A stretch of 64,000 nucleotides of DNA from Azospirillum humicireducens (GTDB taxonomy: Bacteria > Pseudomonadota > Alphaproteobacteria > Azospirillales > Azospirillaceae), in assembly GCF_001639105.2 (NCBI RefSeq), contig NZ_CP015285.1, positions 736,501 to 800,500 of the forward strand. The letters are read 5' to 3'. This document shows positions 45,639 to 52,994 of this stretch, piece by piece. How positions within the stretch are numbered: the stretch's first letter is position 1; each line of letters opens with the position of its first letter. A program made the position numbers and the translations under genes. Under the pieces are notes generated by a model. That model did no database searches. It was not told the DNA's origin and saw nothing but the letters and a program-made list of their open reading frames with translations.

Positions 45639-45951
45639 CTTTTTGCGCCTCATGTGACCGAAGGGGCATTCTGTTTGCGCGGACAATCGCCTCGCTTGCC
45701 GAATTGCATTCAAATGGGTGAGTGGCTTACCCAATCGAATGCACCCACTGATACGGCGGCATTCGAGACTTCGATCATCGAAAATATTTCGTATGTCGAA
45801 ATCTTCGGTCTATTACATAGAGGCTATGCCGGATTTCCAAACAAAGCGCCGGCAACGCTCCTGTTCTCTCCCGTTGCTTGCAGGGAGTCTTGTTTGCGAT
45901 ACAGGGGTATGGACAGGACATAGTGTCGCATCGAACGCGCGATTGTCCGGT
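45639..45951. other. Intergenic region, A/T-richer, 313 bp
   Basis: This gap is upstream of the CHASE3 chemoreceptor and downstream of the GNAT gene (both minus). The part at 45740-45830 is clearly A/T-richer than the surrounding genome and contains short TCGAAAAT/ATTTCG-like inverted elements, which suits a promoter region. No gene recognised. Confidence 0.45.
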
Positions 45952-46413
45952 TCAGCGGCGCAACCGCATGTCGATGTGGGGAATCCCGAAATCGTCATAG
46001 GACTCGGTGATCCTGACGAAACCGAAGCTGCCGTAGAAGCGCTCCAGATGCTGTTGGGCGCCGATCACCACCTCGCGCTCCGGCCAGCGTTCCGCCAGCA
46101 CCGCAAGGGACTCGGCGACAAGCGCCCGTCCCAGTCCGGTGGAACGCTGCGACGGATCGACTGCCAGCCTCCCGAATGAGGCCGGGGCATCCGGCCCGTC
46201 CTCGCCCGGATCAAGACAGCGTGCACAGCCCACGACGAAACCGGCTGAGTCGGTGGCGATCAGGTGCAGGGCGCCCGGATCGCGGCCGTCGATGTCGGGG
46301 TAGGGGGAGGCCTGCTCGACCACGAACACCCGGCTGCGCAGGGCCAGCAGGCCGTGCAGTTCGCGAAGGCTCAGGGCGTCGAAGGGGACACGGCGGATGG
46401 GCGGTCTGGACAT
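45952..46413 (-). CDS. GNAT family N-acetyltransferase (ElaA-like)
   Basis: 153-aa acetyltransferase. The N-terminal LSLRELHGLLALRSRVFVVEQ is typical of the ElaA branch, and the acetyl-CoA loop reads RLAVDPSQRSTGLGRALVAE (Q/RxxGxG/A motif). The C-terminal beta strand GSFGFVRITESYDDFGIPHIDM follows. Start ATG 46413; ten residues more are open upstream. The substrate is unknown. It ends after the 46430 gene with a 16-base gap, same strand. Confidence 0.88.
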   Translation of the reverse strand: MSRPPIRRVPFDALSLRELHGLLALRSRVFVVEQASPYPDIDGRDPGALHLIATDSAGFVVGCARCLDPGEDGPDAPASFGRLAVDPSQRSTGLGRALVAESLAVLAERWPEREVVIGAQQHLERFYGSFGFVRITESYDDFGIPHIDMRLRR

Positions 46414-46429
46414 CGGGGAGGCGTACCGG

Positions 46430-46840
46430 TCAGGCGACCGCATTGCGGATCATATAGTCGGCGATATCCTTGGGCTTGATCTTGACCTCGGTCAGCGGTT
46501 CGTCGGCGGTCATCGCCTTGGCGACCAGCAGGCTGTTCTGCACATTGGTCAGGGCGACGCGGAAAATGCCGGCCGCGCCCTTCAGCCGCGGGTAATAGGT
46601 GGGGTCGATCACCTTTTCACGTCTGCCGAGTCGGGCCAGCGCGTTCTCCTCGTCCAGCCCGTCGATCTCCTTGGCGTCGATCAGCTTCCAGTCGGTCTCG
46701 CCACCCCAGCCGGTGGCGACGGCGGATTTCACGGCGGCCTCGTCCTCGGCGACGCCCAGCTTGAAGATGTGCTTCCCCTGCCCGACGTCGGACGCCCATT
46801 TGGTCAGGGCGGCGCTGCGCGCGACGAAGACGACGGCCAT
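46430..46840 (-). CDS. Conserved hypothetical protein, 136 aa
   Basis: Soluble protein starting MAVVFVARSAALTKWASDVG, with a GWGGETDWKLIDAKEI centre and a C-terminal helix (DIADYMIRNAVA). Codon bias is good. I do not recognise the family. It lies in a same-strand run (FliL-like, this gene, GNAT), which suggests co-transcription but not a function. Confidence 0.65.
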   Translation of the reverse strand: MAVVFVARSAALTKWASDVGQGKHIFKLGVAEDEAAVKSAVATGWGGETDWKLIDAKEIDGLDEENALARLGRREKVIDPTYYPRLKGAAGIFRVALTNVQNSLLVAKAMTADEPLTEVKIKPKDIADYMIRNAVA

Positions 46841-46879
46841 GACGACTTGATCCTCTTGAGGAGAAATGGTGGAAGCGGG

Positions 46880-47362
46880 TTACTGCAGCGACGACTGGCG
46901 CGCGATCGGCGTGATCAGGATGCGGGTGACCACGTCCTTGCCGAACATGGCGATCACCGATTCATCGATGCGGCGGCGCAGGGCCGGGACGTTGGCGATG
47001 TTGCCGCGGACGATCCAGCCTTCGTCGATGCCCTTGTAGATGGCGGTCAGCACGGCGTCGTGCAGGCGGGGGATGCTCAACTGCACCTCGCCCAGCCGCA
47101 GGGCGTCGCCGATCTCGAGGTTCACTTCGACCTGGGTGTATTTCTCGATCCGGCCCCCATTCACCACCGGAACCATCAGCGGTTTGATTCGCACCGACGG
47201 GGGCAGGGCGCCAGGCGCCCCTTCGGCGGCGGAGGCGGGCAGGGCGGCCGTCAGGATGCCCGCCAGCGACAGCGCTGCGACCAGGGCGGCGCGGGCGGCA
47301 CCGGAAAAGCTGCGGGCCGGAATGCTGTTCGAATTGGGATCGGCAGGCTGAAGGCTGCGCAT
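46880..47362 (-). CDS. FliL-like domain protein with signal peptide
   Basis: 160-aa exported or anchored protein. A hydrophobic segment (AALVAALSLAGILTAALPAS, about 25-44) is followed by a FliL-like domain: SVRIKPLMVPVVNGGRIEKY, VEVNLEIGDALRLGE, LHDAVLTAIYKGI and ALRRRIDESVIAMFGKDVVT. The same pattern occurs in the protein at 55343-55798, so the two are paralogues. FliL-type proteins act near flagellar stators, but no flagellar gene is in the window. Start ATG 47362 is chosen for the signal; longer frames are open upstream. Confidence 0.65.
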   Translation of the reverse strand: MRSLQPADPNSNSIPARSFSGAARAALVAALSLAGILTAALPASAAEGAPGALPPSVRIKPLMVPVVNGGRIEKYTQVEVNLEIGDALRLGEVQLSIPRLHDAVLTAIYKGIDEGWIVRGNIANVPALRRRIDESVIAMFGKDVVTRILITPIARQSSLQ

Positions 47363-47483
47363 CGGGAGCACCGCGAAGAACCGGAAGGTGTCGAAGCCTA
47401 CCGGTCCGCCGCGATGCTTGCAACCTTGGCCCATGCTCTCAGGGTTGGCCCGGATGCGGGCGGTCACCGCAAATCGGTGTCCG

Positions 47484-47995
47484 TCAGGCCGCCTTCTTGC
47501 CGCTGGCGGCGATTGCCTTCTTGTTGACGTCGCCGATGGCAAGTTTGTTCAGCAGCGAGTCGGTGTCCTTTTCCTCCTGAAGGGTTTCGTCCAGCAACTG
47601 GGCGACCTTGTCCAGGCCGCAGGCGGTGGCATAGGCGTGGAGCGTGCCGTAGCTGGCGATCTCGTAATGCTCCACCTTCTGGGCGGCGGCGATCAGGGCG
47701 GCGTCCTGGACCTCCGGGGCGAGCCCCATTTCGAGGATTTCCTGGGCTTCGCTGATCAGCCCCTCCATCGCGTCGCAATGCTTGCCGCGGGGGCGGGTAT
47801 CCAGCTCCTCGAAGGCCTGTTGCAGCCGTTCGATCTGGCCGTTGGTCTGTTCGAGGTGGGTTCGAAGGCTTGGCGGAGCTGGTCGGAATGGGCGGCCTTG
47901 ATCATCTTGGGGAGGGCCTTCGTGATCTGCTTCTCGGCGTGGTAGATGTCGCGGAGATCCTCGATCAGCAGATCCTGCATCGTCTTGGCAGCCAT
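47484..47995 (-). pseudogene. DUF892 (YciE/YciF) ferritin-like protein, frameshifted
   Basis: The N-terminal part, from ATG 47995, reads MAAKTMQDLLIEDLRDIYHA and EKQITKALPKMIKAA, then LRQAFE. The C-terminal part in another frame continues THLEQTNGQIERLQQAFEEL and LISEAQEILEMGLAPEVQDA, then QKVEHYEIASYGTLHAYATA. Together they are a standard ~170-aa DUF892 four-helix bundle with Glu/His metal-site candidates. The break is at about 47861-47862, where one T (plus strand) seems missing from TTT. It could be a sequencing error, so the gene may be intact in vivo. Members respond to stress. Confidence 0.82.
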
Positions 47996-48182
47996 GGTGA
48001 CGGTCCTTCCTCGCTGTGGATGTCCATCCGGCGGGCGTTTGCGGAGCGGGGCTCCTGCGCGCCGGATCGGCAGCGTGGACAACAGCGGCGACGGCCGGGT
48101 GTTGCAGTCTCGAACGGGGACTGACCATCGGGCGAATGGGCTGACGGATGGCCGGGCGAATGAGTGCCGAAGGAGGATTCAT

Positions 48183-48455
48183 ATGACGGCAGGCAAAGGG
48201 GATGGCGAGGTTCTGTTCGAGTTCCAGCGGGTCGGCAGCTATCTGCGGGTCACCGCCATCGACGCCCAGACCGGCGTGGAGGTGACGGTGGCCGGCCCGG
48301 CGACCGGCAGCCAGGAACTGCTGAAGCGGACGGCGATCAACAAGCTGCGCTTTGTCCAGAACAAGGGCGGCCAGAACAAGGATGCCAAGGCGGCACCAGG
48401 GCAGAAATCCGGTCCCGGCACTGGCACCAAGCCGCGAACCGGCGGGCTTTACTGA
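48183..48455 (+). CDS. Small conserved hypothetical protein, 90 aa
   Basis: ATG 48183 follows CGAAGGAGGATTCAT, a near-ideal ribosome-binding site. The protein begins MTAGKGDGEVLFEFQRVGSY; residues ~8-62 look like a small alpha/beta unit (VLFEFQRVGSYLRVTAIDAQ, TGSQELLKRTAINKLRFVQN). A basic Gly/Lys/Pro-rich tail follows (GPGTGTKPRTGGLY). Resembles small alphaproteobacterial proteins of unknown function; no role can be assigned. Confidence 0.72.
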   Translation: MTAGKGDGEVLFEFQRVGSYLRVTAIDAQTGVEVTVAGPATGSQELLKRTAINKLRFVQNKGGQNKDAKAAPGQKSGPGTGTKPRTGGLY

Positions 48456-48468
48456 CCTCCGTCCGGTG

Positions 48469-48512
48469 CCGTAAAAAAGAAAACGCGCCGCCGGTCGGGA
48501 CCGGGCGGCGCG
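48469..48512 (-). terminator. Intrinsic terminator on the minus strand
   Basis: CGCGCCGCC (48484-48492) pairs with GGCGGCGCG (48504-48512); on the minus strand the hairpin is followed by TTTTCTTTTTT. On the plus strand no T-run follows. It therefore ends a minus-strand transcript, which implies one starting between here and about 48.8 kb. Confidence 0.8.
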
Positions 48513-48624
48513 GATCGAAGTCTGGCTTTGCTGATGGTGAGCGCCGGCATGCCCCCGTCGGCGGTCCGGGCAGTAACCTCGGGCCGCCGGTCGTAGAGCG
48601 AACCGCTCGACCCCGACAGTAGAC

Positions 48625-48714
48625 CTATGCCTGCCCGTTGACACTGGCGCAGGGGGTGTAACGCTTGTAGAACCGCGCATCGCTGAACGAATGGCGCATA
48701 TGAAGGGCGCTCAT
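48625..48714 (-). CDS. Possible small protein, 29 aa
   Basis: ATG at 48714-48712 opens a 29-codon frame (starts MSALHMRHSF, ends SVNGQA) with strong G/C third-position bias. A terminator on the same strand begins about 110 bases after its stop. A GGACGG stretch lies 8 bases upstream. The same frame is open further upstream without a clear start. No homologue known to me. Confidence 0.3.
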   Translation of the reverse strand: MSALHMRHSFSDARFYKRYTPCASVNGQA

Positions 48715-48829
48715 CCGCGCCGTCCGTTCGGATCGCGATCGGCGGACGTGGACCGATCGTTTCCGGGCCGGCCTTGCGGGGCCGGTTGTTCTCCGGAGCC
48801 AAGGACCGAAACACCAGAGGATCGAGGCG

Positions 48830-49315
48830 ATGGTTCGTGTGACGGCTTTCCTGCGCGTGTCCTTCATGTCGGCGGCGCTTGCGGCAACCCTGCTTGCTGC
48901 CCAGGTGGCGACCGCAGCGGGGACCGCGCAGCCGGGCGGAGGGCCGAATGCCGGCGTCCACACCGCGCAGGGGCAAGGCGGTCAAGGTCATGGAGGGCAG
49001 GCGGTGTCGCGGTCCGGTGGCGACAAGCAGGCCGGCCCGGCCAACGCGGCGCCGCTTTCCACGGCTCCCCCGTCGTCGACACCGGCCGCCGGCTGCCTGA
49101 AGCCGGGCGTTCCGCTGTGCATGGACGACCAGGCCACCTTCCTCAGCGCCGACAGGATGTCGTCCTGCCAGGGCGAGGTGAAGGAGTATGTCGACAGGTC
49201 GATGACCTATCTGACCTGCCTGAACGACGAGAACATCGCCACGGGGCGCGAATTGAGCCGGAATGTCGATCGTTTCAACTGCCGCCTGTCGGGCCGGAAG
49301 GGCTGCGCCAACTGA
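48830..49315 (+). CDS. Secreted Cys-containing hypothetical protein, 161 aa
   Basis: A signal peptide (FMSAALAATLLAAQVATAAG, cleavage near residue 29) precedes a low-complexity Gly/Gln/Ala/Pro segment (about 30-85). A compact C-terminal part (about 88-161) has six Cys: GCLKPGVPLCMDDQA, SSCQGEVKEY, TYLTCLNDE, FNCRLSGRKGCAN, suggesting disulfide bonds. Predicted periplasmic. No family recognised. Codon bias supports it over the antisense frames. Confidence 0.65.
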   Translation: MVRVTAFLRVSFMSAALAATLLAAQVATAAGTAQPGGGPNAGVHTAQGQGGQGHGGQAVSRSGGDKQAGPANAAPLSTAPPSSTPAAGCLKPGVPLCMDDQATFLSADRMSSCQGEVKEYVDRSMTYLTCLNDENIATGRELSRNVDRFNCRLSGRKGCAN

Positions 49316-49495
49316 GACGCGCCTCCGGACGGAGGTGGAGACCTGAACATTGGGCCTGTTCTTGGCACCGACCTTCGGCGACCGCGAGAAATGGTCGCGT
49401 CTTCAATCAATCCGATATGGCCTGTACCGGCCGGACACGCACACGGGCCGGATCCCGGCAGGGACCAGCCCGTGTTGCATACGGACTTTACTCGT

Positions 49496-49939
49496 TCAGC
49501 CTGCCTTGCGGCGGGTCTGGCGGCCGGAGCTGCGGCCCAGGCCGATGCGCTTGGCGAATTCCGACCGCTGCGCGGCATAGTTCGGCGCGACCATCGGGTA
49601 GTCGGGCGGAAGTCCCCAACGGGCGCGGTACTCGTCCGGCGACATGTTGTAGGTCGAACGAAGGTGCCGCTTGAGCATCTTCAGCTTCTTCCCGTCTTCC
49701 AGGCAGACGATGTACTCGGGCGTCACCGACTTGCGAATCGGAACGGCCGGCTTCAGCGGTTCCGCCGCGACCTCACGGGGCTGACCATTCAGTCCGGTCA
49801 GCGACGAGTAGACCGTATTGATCACGTCGGGGATTTGCTGAGCAGGCAACACGTTCTTGCTGACATACGCCGATACGATGTCGGCGGTCATCCGCAGCAG
49901 CGCATTGTCCGGTACATCGGCGCGAAGCTGGTCGCTCAT
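49496..49939 (-). CDS. MucR/Ros family transcriptional regulator
   Basis: 147-aa regulator. The C-terminal zinc-finger region is recognised as YIVCLEDGKKLKMLKRHLRS followed by MSPDEYRARWGLPPDYPMVA (about 87-126), the family core. The N-terminal helices (DNALLRMTADIVSAYVSKNV) match the oligomerisation region. MucR proteins are H-NS-like silencers binding A/T-rich DNA, controlling polysaccharide, motility and cell-cycle genes in Alphaproteobacteria. The A/T-rich 100 bases upstream of its start may allow self-control. Start ATG 49939. A hairpin at 49443-49477 follows the gene. Confidence 0.92.
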   Translation of the reverse strand: MSDQLRADVPDNALLRMTADIVSAYVSKNVLPAQQIPDVINTVYSSLTGLNGQPREVAAEPLKPAVPIRKSVTPEYIVCLEDGKKLKMLKRHLRSTYNMSPDEYRARWGLPPDYPMVAPNYAAQRSEFAKRIGLGRSSGRQTRRKAG

Positions 49940-50500
49940 TGCACTGTGTCCTGGCTTTTCATTTGTCCGTACGAACCAAGTTGCATACCGTGATTTGAGT
50001 GTCAATATAATTTCGGCAAGCGGCAAATTAGTTGCTCTTGCCATTCAGAACAAAGGAGCAAGGTGCAAATCAGCTTTCGCTGAAAACCGTCATCGCGTCG
50101 TGGCTGTGTCGCGGCTTTAAGGGGCGTCTAGTAAGCGCCGGCTTGCGATTTTCCGACGACTGGGATGCGGTAATTGGCTGATTTCCAACTCCTATAACGA
50201 ATCGGTTATCTCCCTTGCTTCAGGGGATCGACAACGAAGGGGTGAAACACGTCTCTAAACTTTCGCGGGAGTTGGGCGCGCTCCGGTCGGACCCGCAAGA
50301 TGTCGGCCCCGATATCGGCAGGGAGGAGGCCGATGCGGCAAGCCGCGGCAAGCGGGCCTGACCCCGTCCCGACCTAGCCATGCATCCACGTCATGGTGTG
50401 GCTGTGGCGGTTTGTACCGACATCTGGTAGGGTGCGGGCGTCTTTCACCGCTTCACCGATGATCGCATCCGCTACCGCACGCACCGGAGTTTCCGTCGTC
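49940..50500. other. Intergenic region mucR / rpiB, 561 bp
   Basis: The first ~110 bases are A/T-rich for this genome (TTGAGTGTCAATATAATTTC area) and probably hold the mucR promoter and MucR sites. A weak 39-codon frame lies at 50242-50361. The last 140 bases precede rpiB. No tRNA or riboswitch pattern found. Confidence 0.5.
50242..50361 (+). CDS. Doubtful small ORF, 39 aa
   Basis: A GTG after CGACAACGAAGG opens a 39-codon frame (VKHVSKLSRELGALRSD, ending ASRGKRA). Third-position G/C is moderate in its second half. It has no recognisable homologue and could equally be non-coding. Confidence 0.2.
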   Translation: MKHVSKLSRELGALRSDPQDVGPDIGREEADAASRGKRA

Positions 50501-50938
50501 ATGACCGTCAGCACTGTGGCACTCGCCTCCGACCACGCCGGCTACGAGCTGAAGGCTCAGATCGCCCGGCAATTGGAGGCCGCCGGCTACACCGTCCTCG
50601 ATCTCGGTACCGACGGGCCGGCTTCGGTCGACTATCCGGATTTCGCCGCGGCGCTGGCCGCCGCCGTCACCGACGGCCGGGCGCAGCGCGGCGTGCTGAT
50701 CTGCGGCAGCGGCATCGGCATCAGCATCGCGGCCAACCGCCATCCCGGCATCCGTGCCGCCCTGGTCCATGACGTCACCACCGCGCGCCTGTCGCGCGAG
50801 CACAACGACGCCAACGTGATCGCACTGGGCGCCCGCATCGTCGGGCCGGAGATCGCCAAGGACTGCGTGGACGCCTTCCTGAAGGCCGAATTCGAAGGCG
50901 GCGAGCGCCACAGCCGCCGCATCGCCAAGATGGGCTGA
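50501..50938 (+). CDS. rpiB: Ribose 5-phosphate isomerase B
   Basis: 145-aa RpiB/LacAB-type isomerase interconverting ribose 5-phosphate and ribulose 5-phosphate. Signatures: ALASDHAGYELK (about 8-19), VDYPDFAAALA, and the catalytic Cys in RGVLICGSGIGISIAANR (C66-68 region), with HNDANVIALGARI near the end. It starts the rpiB-glyA-nrdR group, common in Alphaproteobacteria. An upstream frame extension has no family support. Confidence 0.95.
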   Translation: MTVSTVALASDHAGYELKAQIARQLEAAGYTVLDLGTDGPASVDYPDFAAALAAAVTDGRAQRGVLICGSGIGISIAANRHPGIRAALVHDVTTARLSREHNDANVIALGARIVGPEIAKDCVDAFLKAEFEGGERHSRRIAKMG

Positions 50939-51085
50939 GCGCCACCGGCGCCGCCTCTCCTGGCCCAGCACTAGGCCGCAGAAGCCCGCAACCGGGGCGC
51001 GACAGATCCCGGACCGACCAGTATGGAAGCCGTTCGTCCGGGCCTCCCGGACTGCTTCATGCCCTTCGATGAGGAACTTTCCGCC

Positions 51086-52387
51086 ATGACCAGCAGCAAC
51101 ACCGCCGAGATCGGCCGCTTCTTCGCCGCCTCGCTCGCCGAGACCGATCCCGAACTGGCCCGCGCGGTGCGCGACGAGCTGGTCCGCCAGCAGGAGCAGA
51201 TCGAACTGATCGCGTCCGAGAACATCGTCTCGCAGGCGGTGCTGGAGGCGCAGGGCTCGGTCCTGACCAACAAGTATGCCGAGGGCTATCCGGGCAAGCG
51301 CTATTACGGCGGCTGCGAGTTCGTCGACGTCGCCGAGAACCTCGCGATCGAGCGCGCCTGCAAGCTGTTCAACTGCGAGTTCGCCAACGTGCAGCCGAAC
51401 TCCGGCTCCCAGGCCAACCAGGCGGTCTTGCTGGCCCTGCTGCAGCCGGGCGACTGCGTGCTCGGCATGTCGCTGGCCGCCGGCGGCCACCTGACCCATG
51501 GCGCCGCCCCCAACATGTCGGGCAAGTGGTTCAAGGCCGTGCAGTACGGCGTGCGCAAGGACGACCACCTGATCGACTTCGACCAGGTCGAAGCGCTGGC
51601 CCGCGAACACAAGCCGAAGCTGATCATTGCCGGCGGTTCCGCCTATCCGCGTGTTCTCGACTATGAGCGCTTCCGCGCCATCGCGGACGAGGTCGGCGCC
51701 ATCTTCATGGTGGATATCGCCCACTATGCCGGTCTGATCGCCGGTGGCGTGTATCCGAACCCGTTCCCCTATGCCGACGTGGTCACCACCACCACCCACA
51801 AGACCCTGCGCGGCCCGCGCGGCGGCATGGTGTTGACCAACAAGGAAGACATCGCAAAGAAGATCAACTCGGCGGTGTTCCCCGGCCTGCAGGGCGGTCC
51901 GCTGATGCATGTCATCGCCGCCAAGGCGGTGGCCTTTGCCGAGGCGCTGCGTCCGGAGTTCAAGACCTATGCCCAGGCGGTGGTCGACAACGCCCAGGTG
52001 CTGGCCAAGACGCTGATCGGTGGCGGGCTGGACATCGTGTCGGGCGGCACCGACAGCCACATCGTGCTGGTCGACCTGCGTCCGAAGAACCTGACCGGCA
52101 AGGCTGCGGAAGCCAGCCTGGAGCATGCCGGCATGACCTGCAACAAGAACGGCGTGCCGTTCGACCCGCAGAAGCCGATGATCACCTCCGGCGTCCGTCT
52201 GGGCAGCCCGGCGGCGACCACCCGCGGTTTCGGCGTAGCCGAGTTCAAACAGGTCGGCGAGATGATCGTCGAGACGCTGGACGGTTTGGCCGCCAGCAAC
52301 TCCGGCGACAACACGGCGGTCGAGGCGGCGATGCGCGAGCGTGTGCGCGGCCTGTGCCGTCAGTTCCCGATCTATCCGACTCTCTAA
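51086..52387 (+). CDS. glyA: Serine hydroxymethyltransferase
   Basis: 433-aa PLP enzyme converting serine and THF to glycine and 5,10-methylene-THF. PLP-Lys signature [19 protein letters not shown] is complete. Other blocks are [40 protein letters not shown] and [16 protein letters not shown] 51086 follows GATGAGGAACTTTCCGCC; a Met nine codons upstream is less likely. 148 bases after rpiB and 50 before nrdR. Confidence 0.96.
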   Translation: MTSSNTAEIGRFFAASLAETDPELARAVRDELVRQQEQIELIASENIVSQAVLEAQGSVLTNKYAEGYPGKRYYGGCEFVDVAENLAIERACKLFNCEFANVQPNSGSQANQAVLLALLQPGDCVLGMSLAAGGHLTHGAAPNMSGKWFKAVQYGVRKDDHLIDFDQVEALAREHKPKLIIAGGSAYPRVLDYERFRAIADEVGAIFMVDIAHYAGLIAGGVYPNPFPYADVVTTTTHKTLRGPRGGMVLTNKEDIAKKINSAVFPGLQGGPLMHVIAAKAVAFAEALRPEFKTYAQAVVDNAQVLAKTLIGGGLDIVSGGTDSHIVLVDLRPKNLTGKAAEASLEHAGMTCNKNGVPFDPQKPMITSGVRLGSPAATTRGFGVAEFKQVGEMIVETLDGLAASNSGDNTAVEAAMRERVRGLCRQFPIYPTL

Positions 52388-52436
52388 GGCCCGACTCTCT
52401 GATCAGACCTTTTGATCCGACCAAGGTGATCGACAG

Positions 52437-52904
52437 ATGCGCTGCCCGTTCTGCGGAAACGAGGATACCCAGGTCAAGGACTCGCGCCCGACCGAAGACA
52501 ACTCGGCCATCCGCCGGCGGCGCTTCTGTCCCAGCTGCAGCGCCCGCTTCACCACCTTCGAACGCGTCCAGCTGCGCGAGCTGACGGTGGTGAAGAGCAA
52601 CGGGCAGCGCGAGCCCTTCGACCGGGAGAAGCTGTTGCGGTCGATGAGAATCGCGCTGCGCAAGCGCCCGATCGATGCCGACCGCATCGACCGGGTGGTG
52701 AACAGCATGGTCCGTCAGCTGGAATCCTCCGGCGAAAGCGAGATCCCGTCGAAGCAGATCGGCGAGAAGATCATGGAGGCGTTGCAGACGATGGATCAGG
52801 TCGCCTACATCCGCTACGCCTCGGTCTACAAGGACTTCCGCGAGGCGTCGGACTTCAACGAGTTCGTTGAACAGCTGGCACCGGAGGCTTCGCCTGGGAT
52901 CTGA
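52437..52904 (+). CDS. nrdR: Transcriptional repressor NrdR
   Basis: 155-aa regulator of ribonucleotide reductase genes. The N-terminal zinc ribbon has four Cys ([17 protein letters not shown] and [16 protein letters not shown]). The ATP-cone follows ([20 protein letters not shown] and [19 protein letters not shown]). Length and order after glyA are typical. Followed by a strong terminator. Confidence 0.96.
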   Translation: MRCPFCGNEDTQVKDSRPTEDNSAIRRRRFCPSCSARFTTFERVQLRELTVVKSNGQREPFDREKLLRSMRIALRKRPIDADRIDRVVNSMVRQLESSGESEIPSKQIGEKIMEALQTMDQVAYIRYASVYKDFREASDFNEFVEQLAPEASPGI

Positions 52905-52935
52905 CCCGGCGGGCGGGAATAGGGCCTCACAAGAC

Positions 52936-52974
52936 GAACCCCCGCGAAGGATGTCTTCGCGGGGGTTCTTTTTT
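52936..52974. terminator. Bidirectional intrinsic terminator nrdR / hppA
   Basis: GAACCCCCGCGAAG (52936-52949) pairs with CTTCGCGGGGGTTC, followed by TTTTTT on the plus strand. It lies between the convergent ends of nrdR and hppA. On the minus strand the tail is less T-rich (GTCTTGT), so it mainly serves nrdR. Confidence 0.9.
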
Positions 52975-52994
52975 GGGGCGGGTGTGCTGCCGCG

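Larger units (their letters stand above)
48456..48829. other. Intergenic region with a minus-strand terminator and small ORF, 374 bp
   Basis: It lies between two plus-strand genes. It carries a terminator reading on the minus strand (48469-48512) and a 29-codon minus-strand ORF (48625-48714), both listed separately. The 48720-48829 part probably holds the promoter of the secreted protein gene. Confidence 0.5.

Noticed and set aside
49940-50500. tRNA or other structured RNA in the 561-bp gap
   Set aside because: No GTTCGANNC T-loop or cloverleaf pattern could be found; the region is better explained as promoter sequence.
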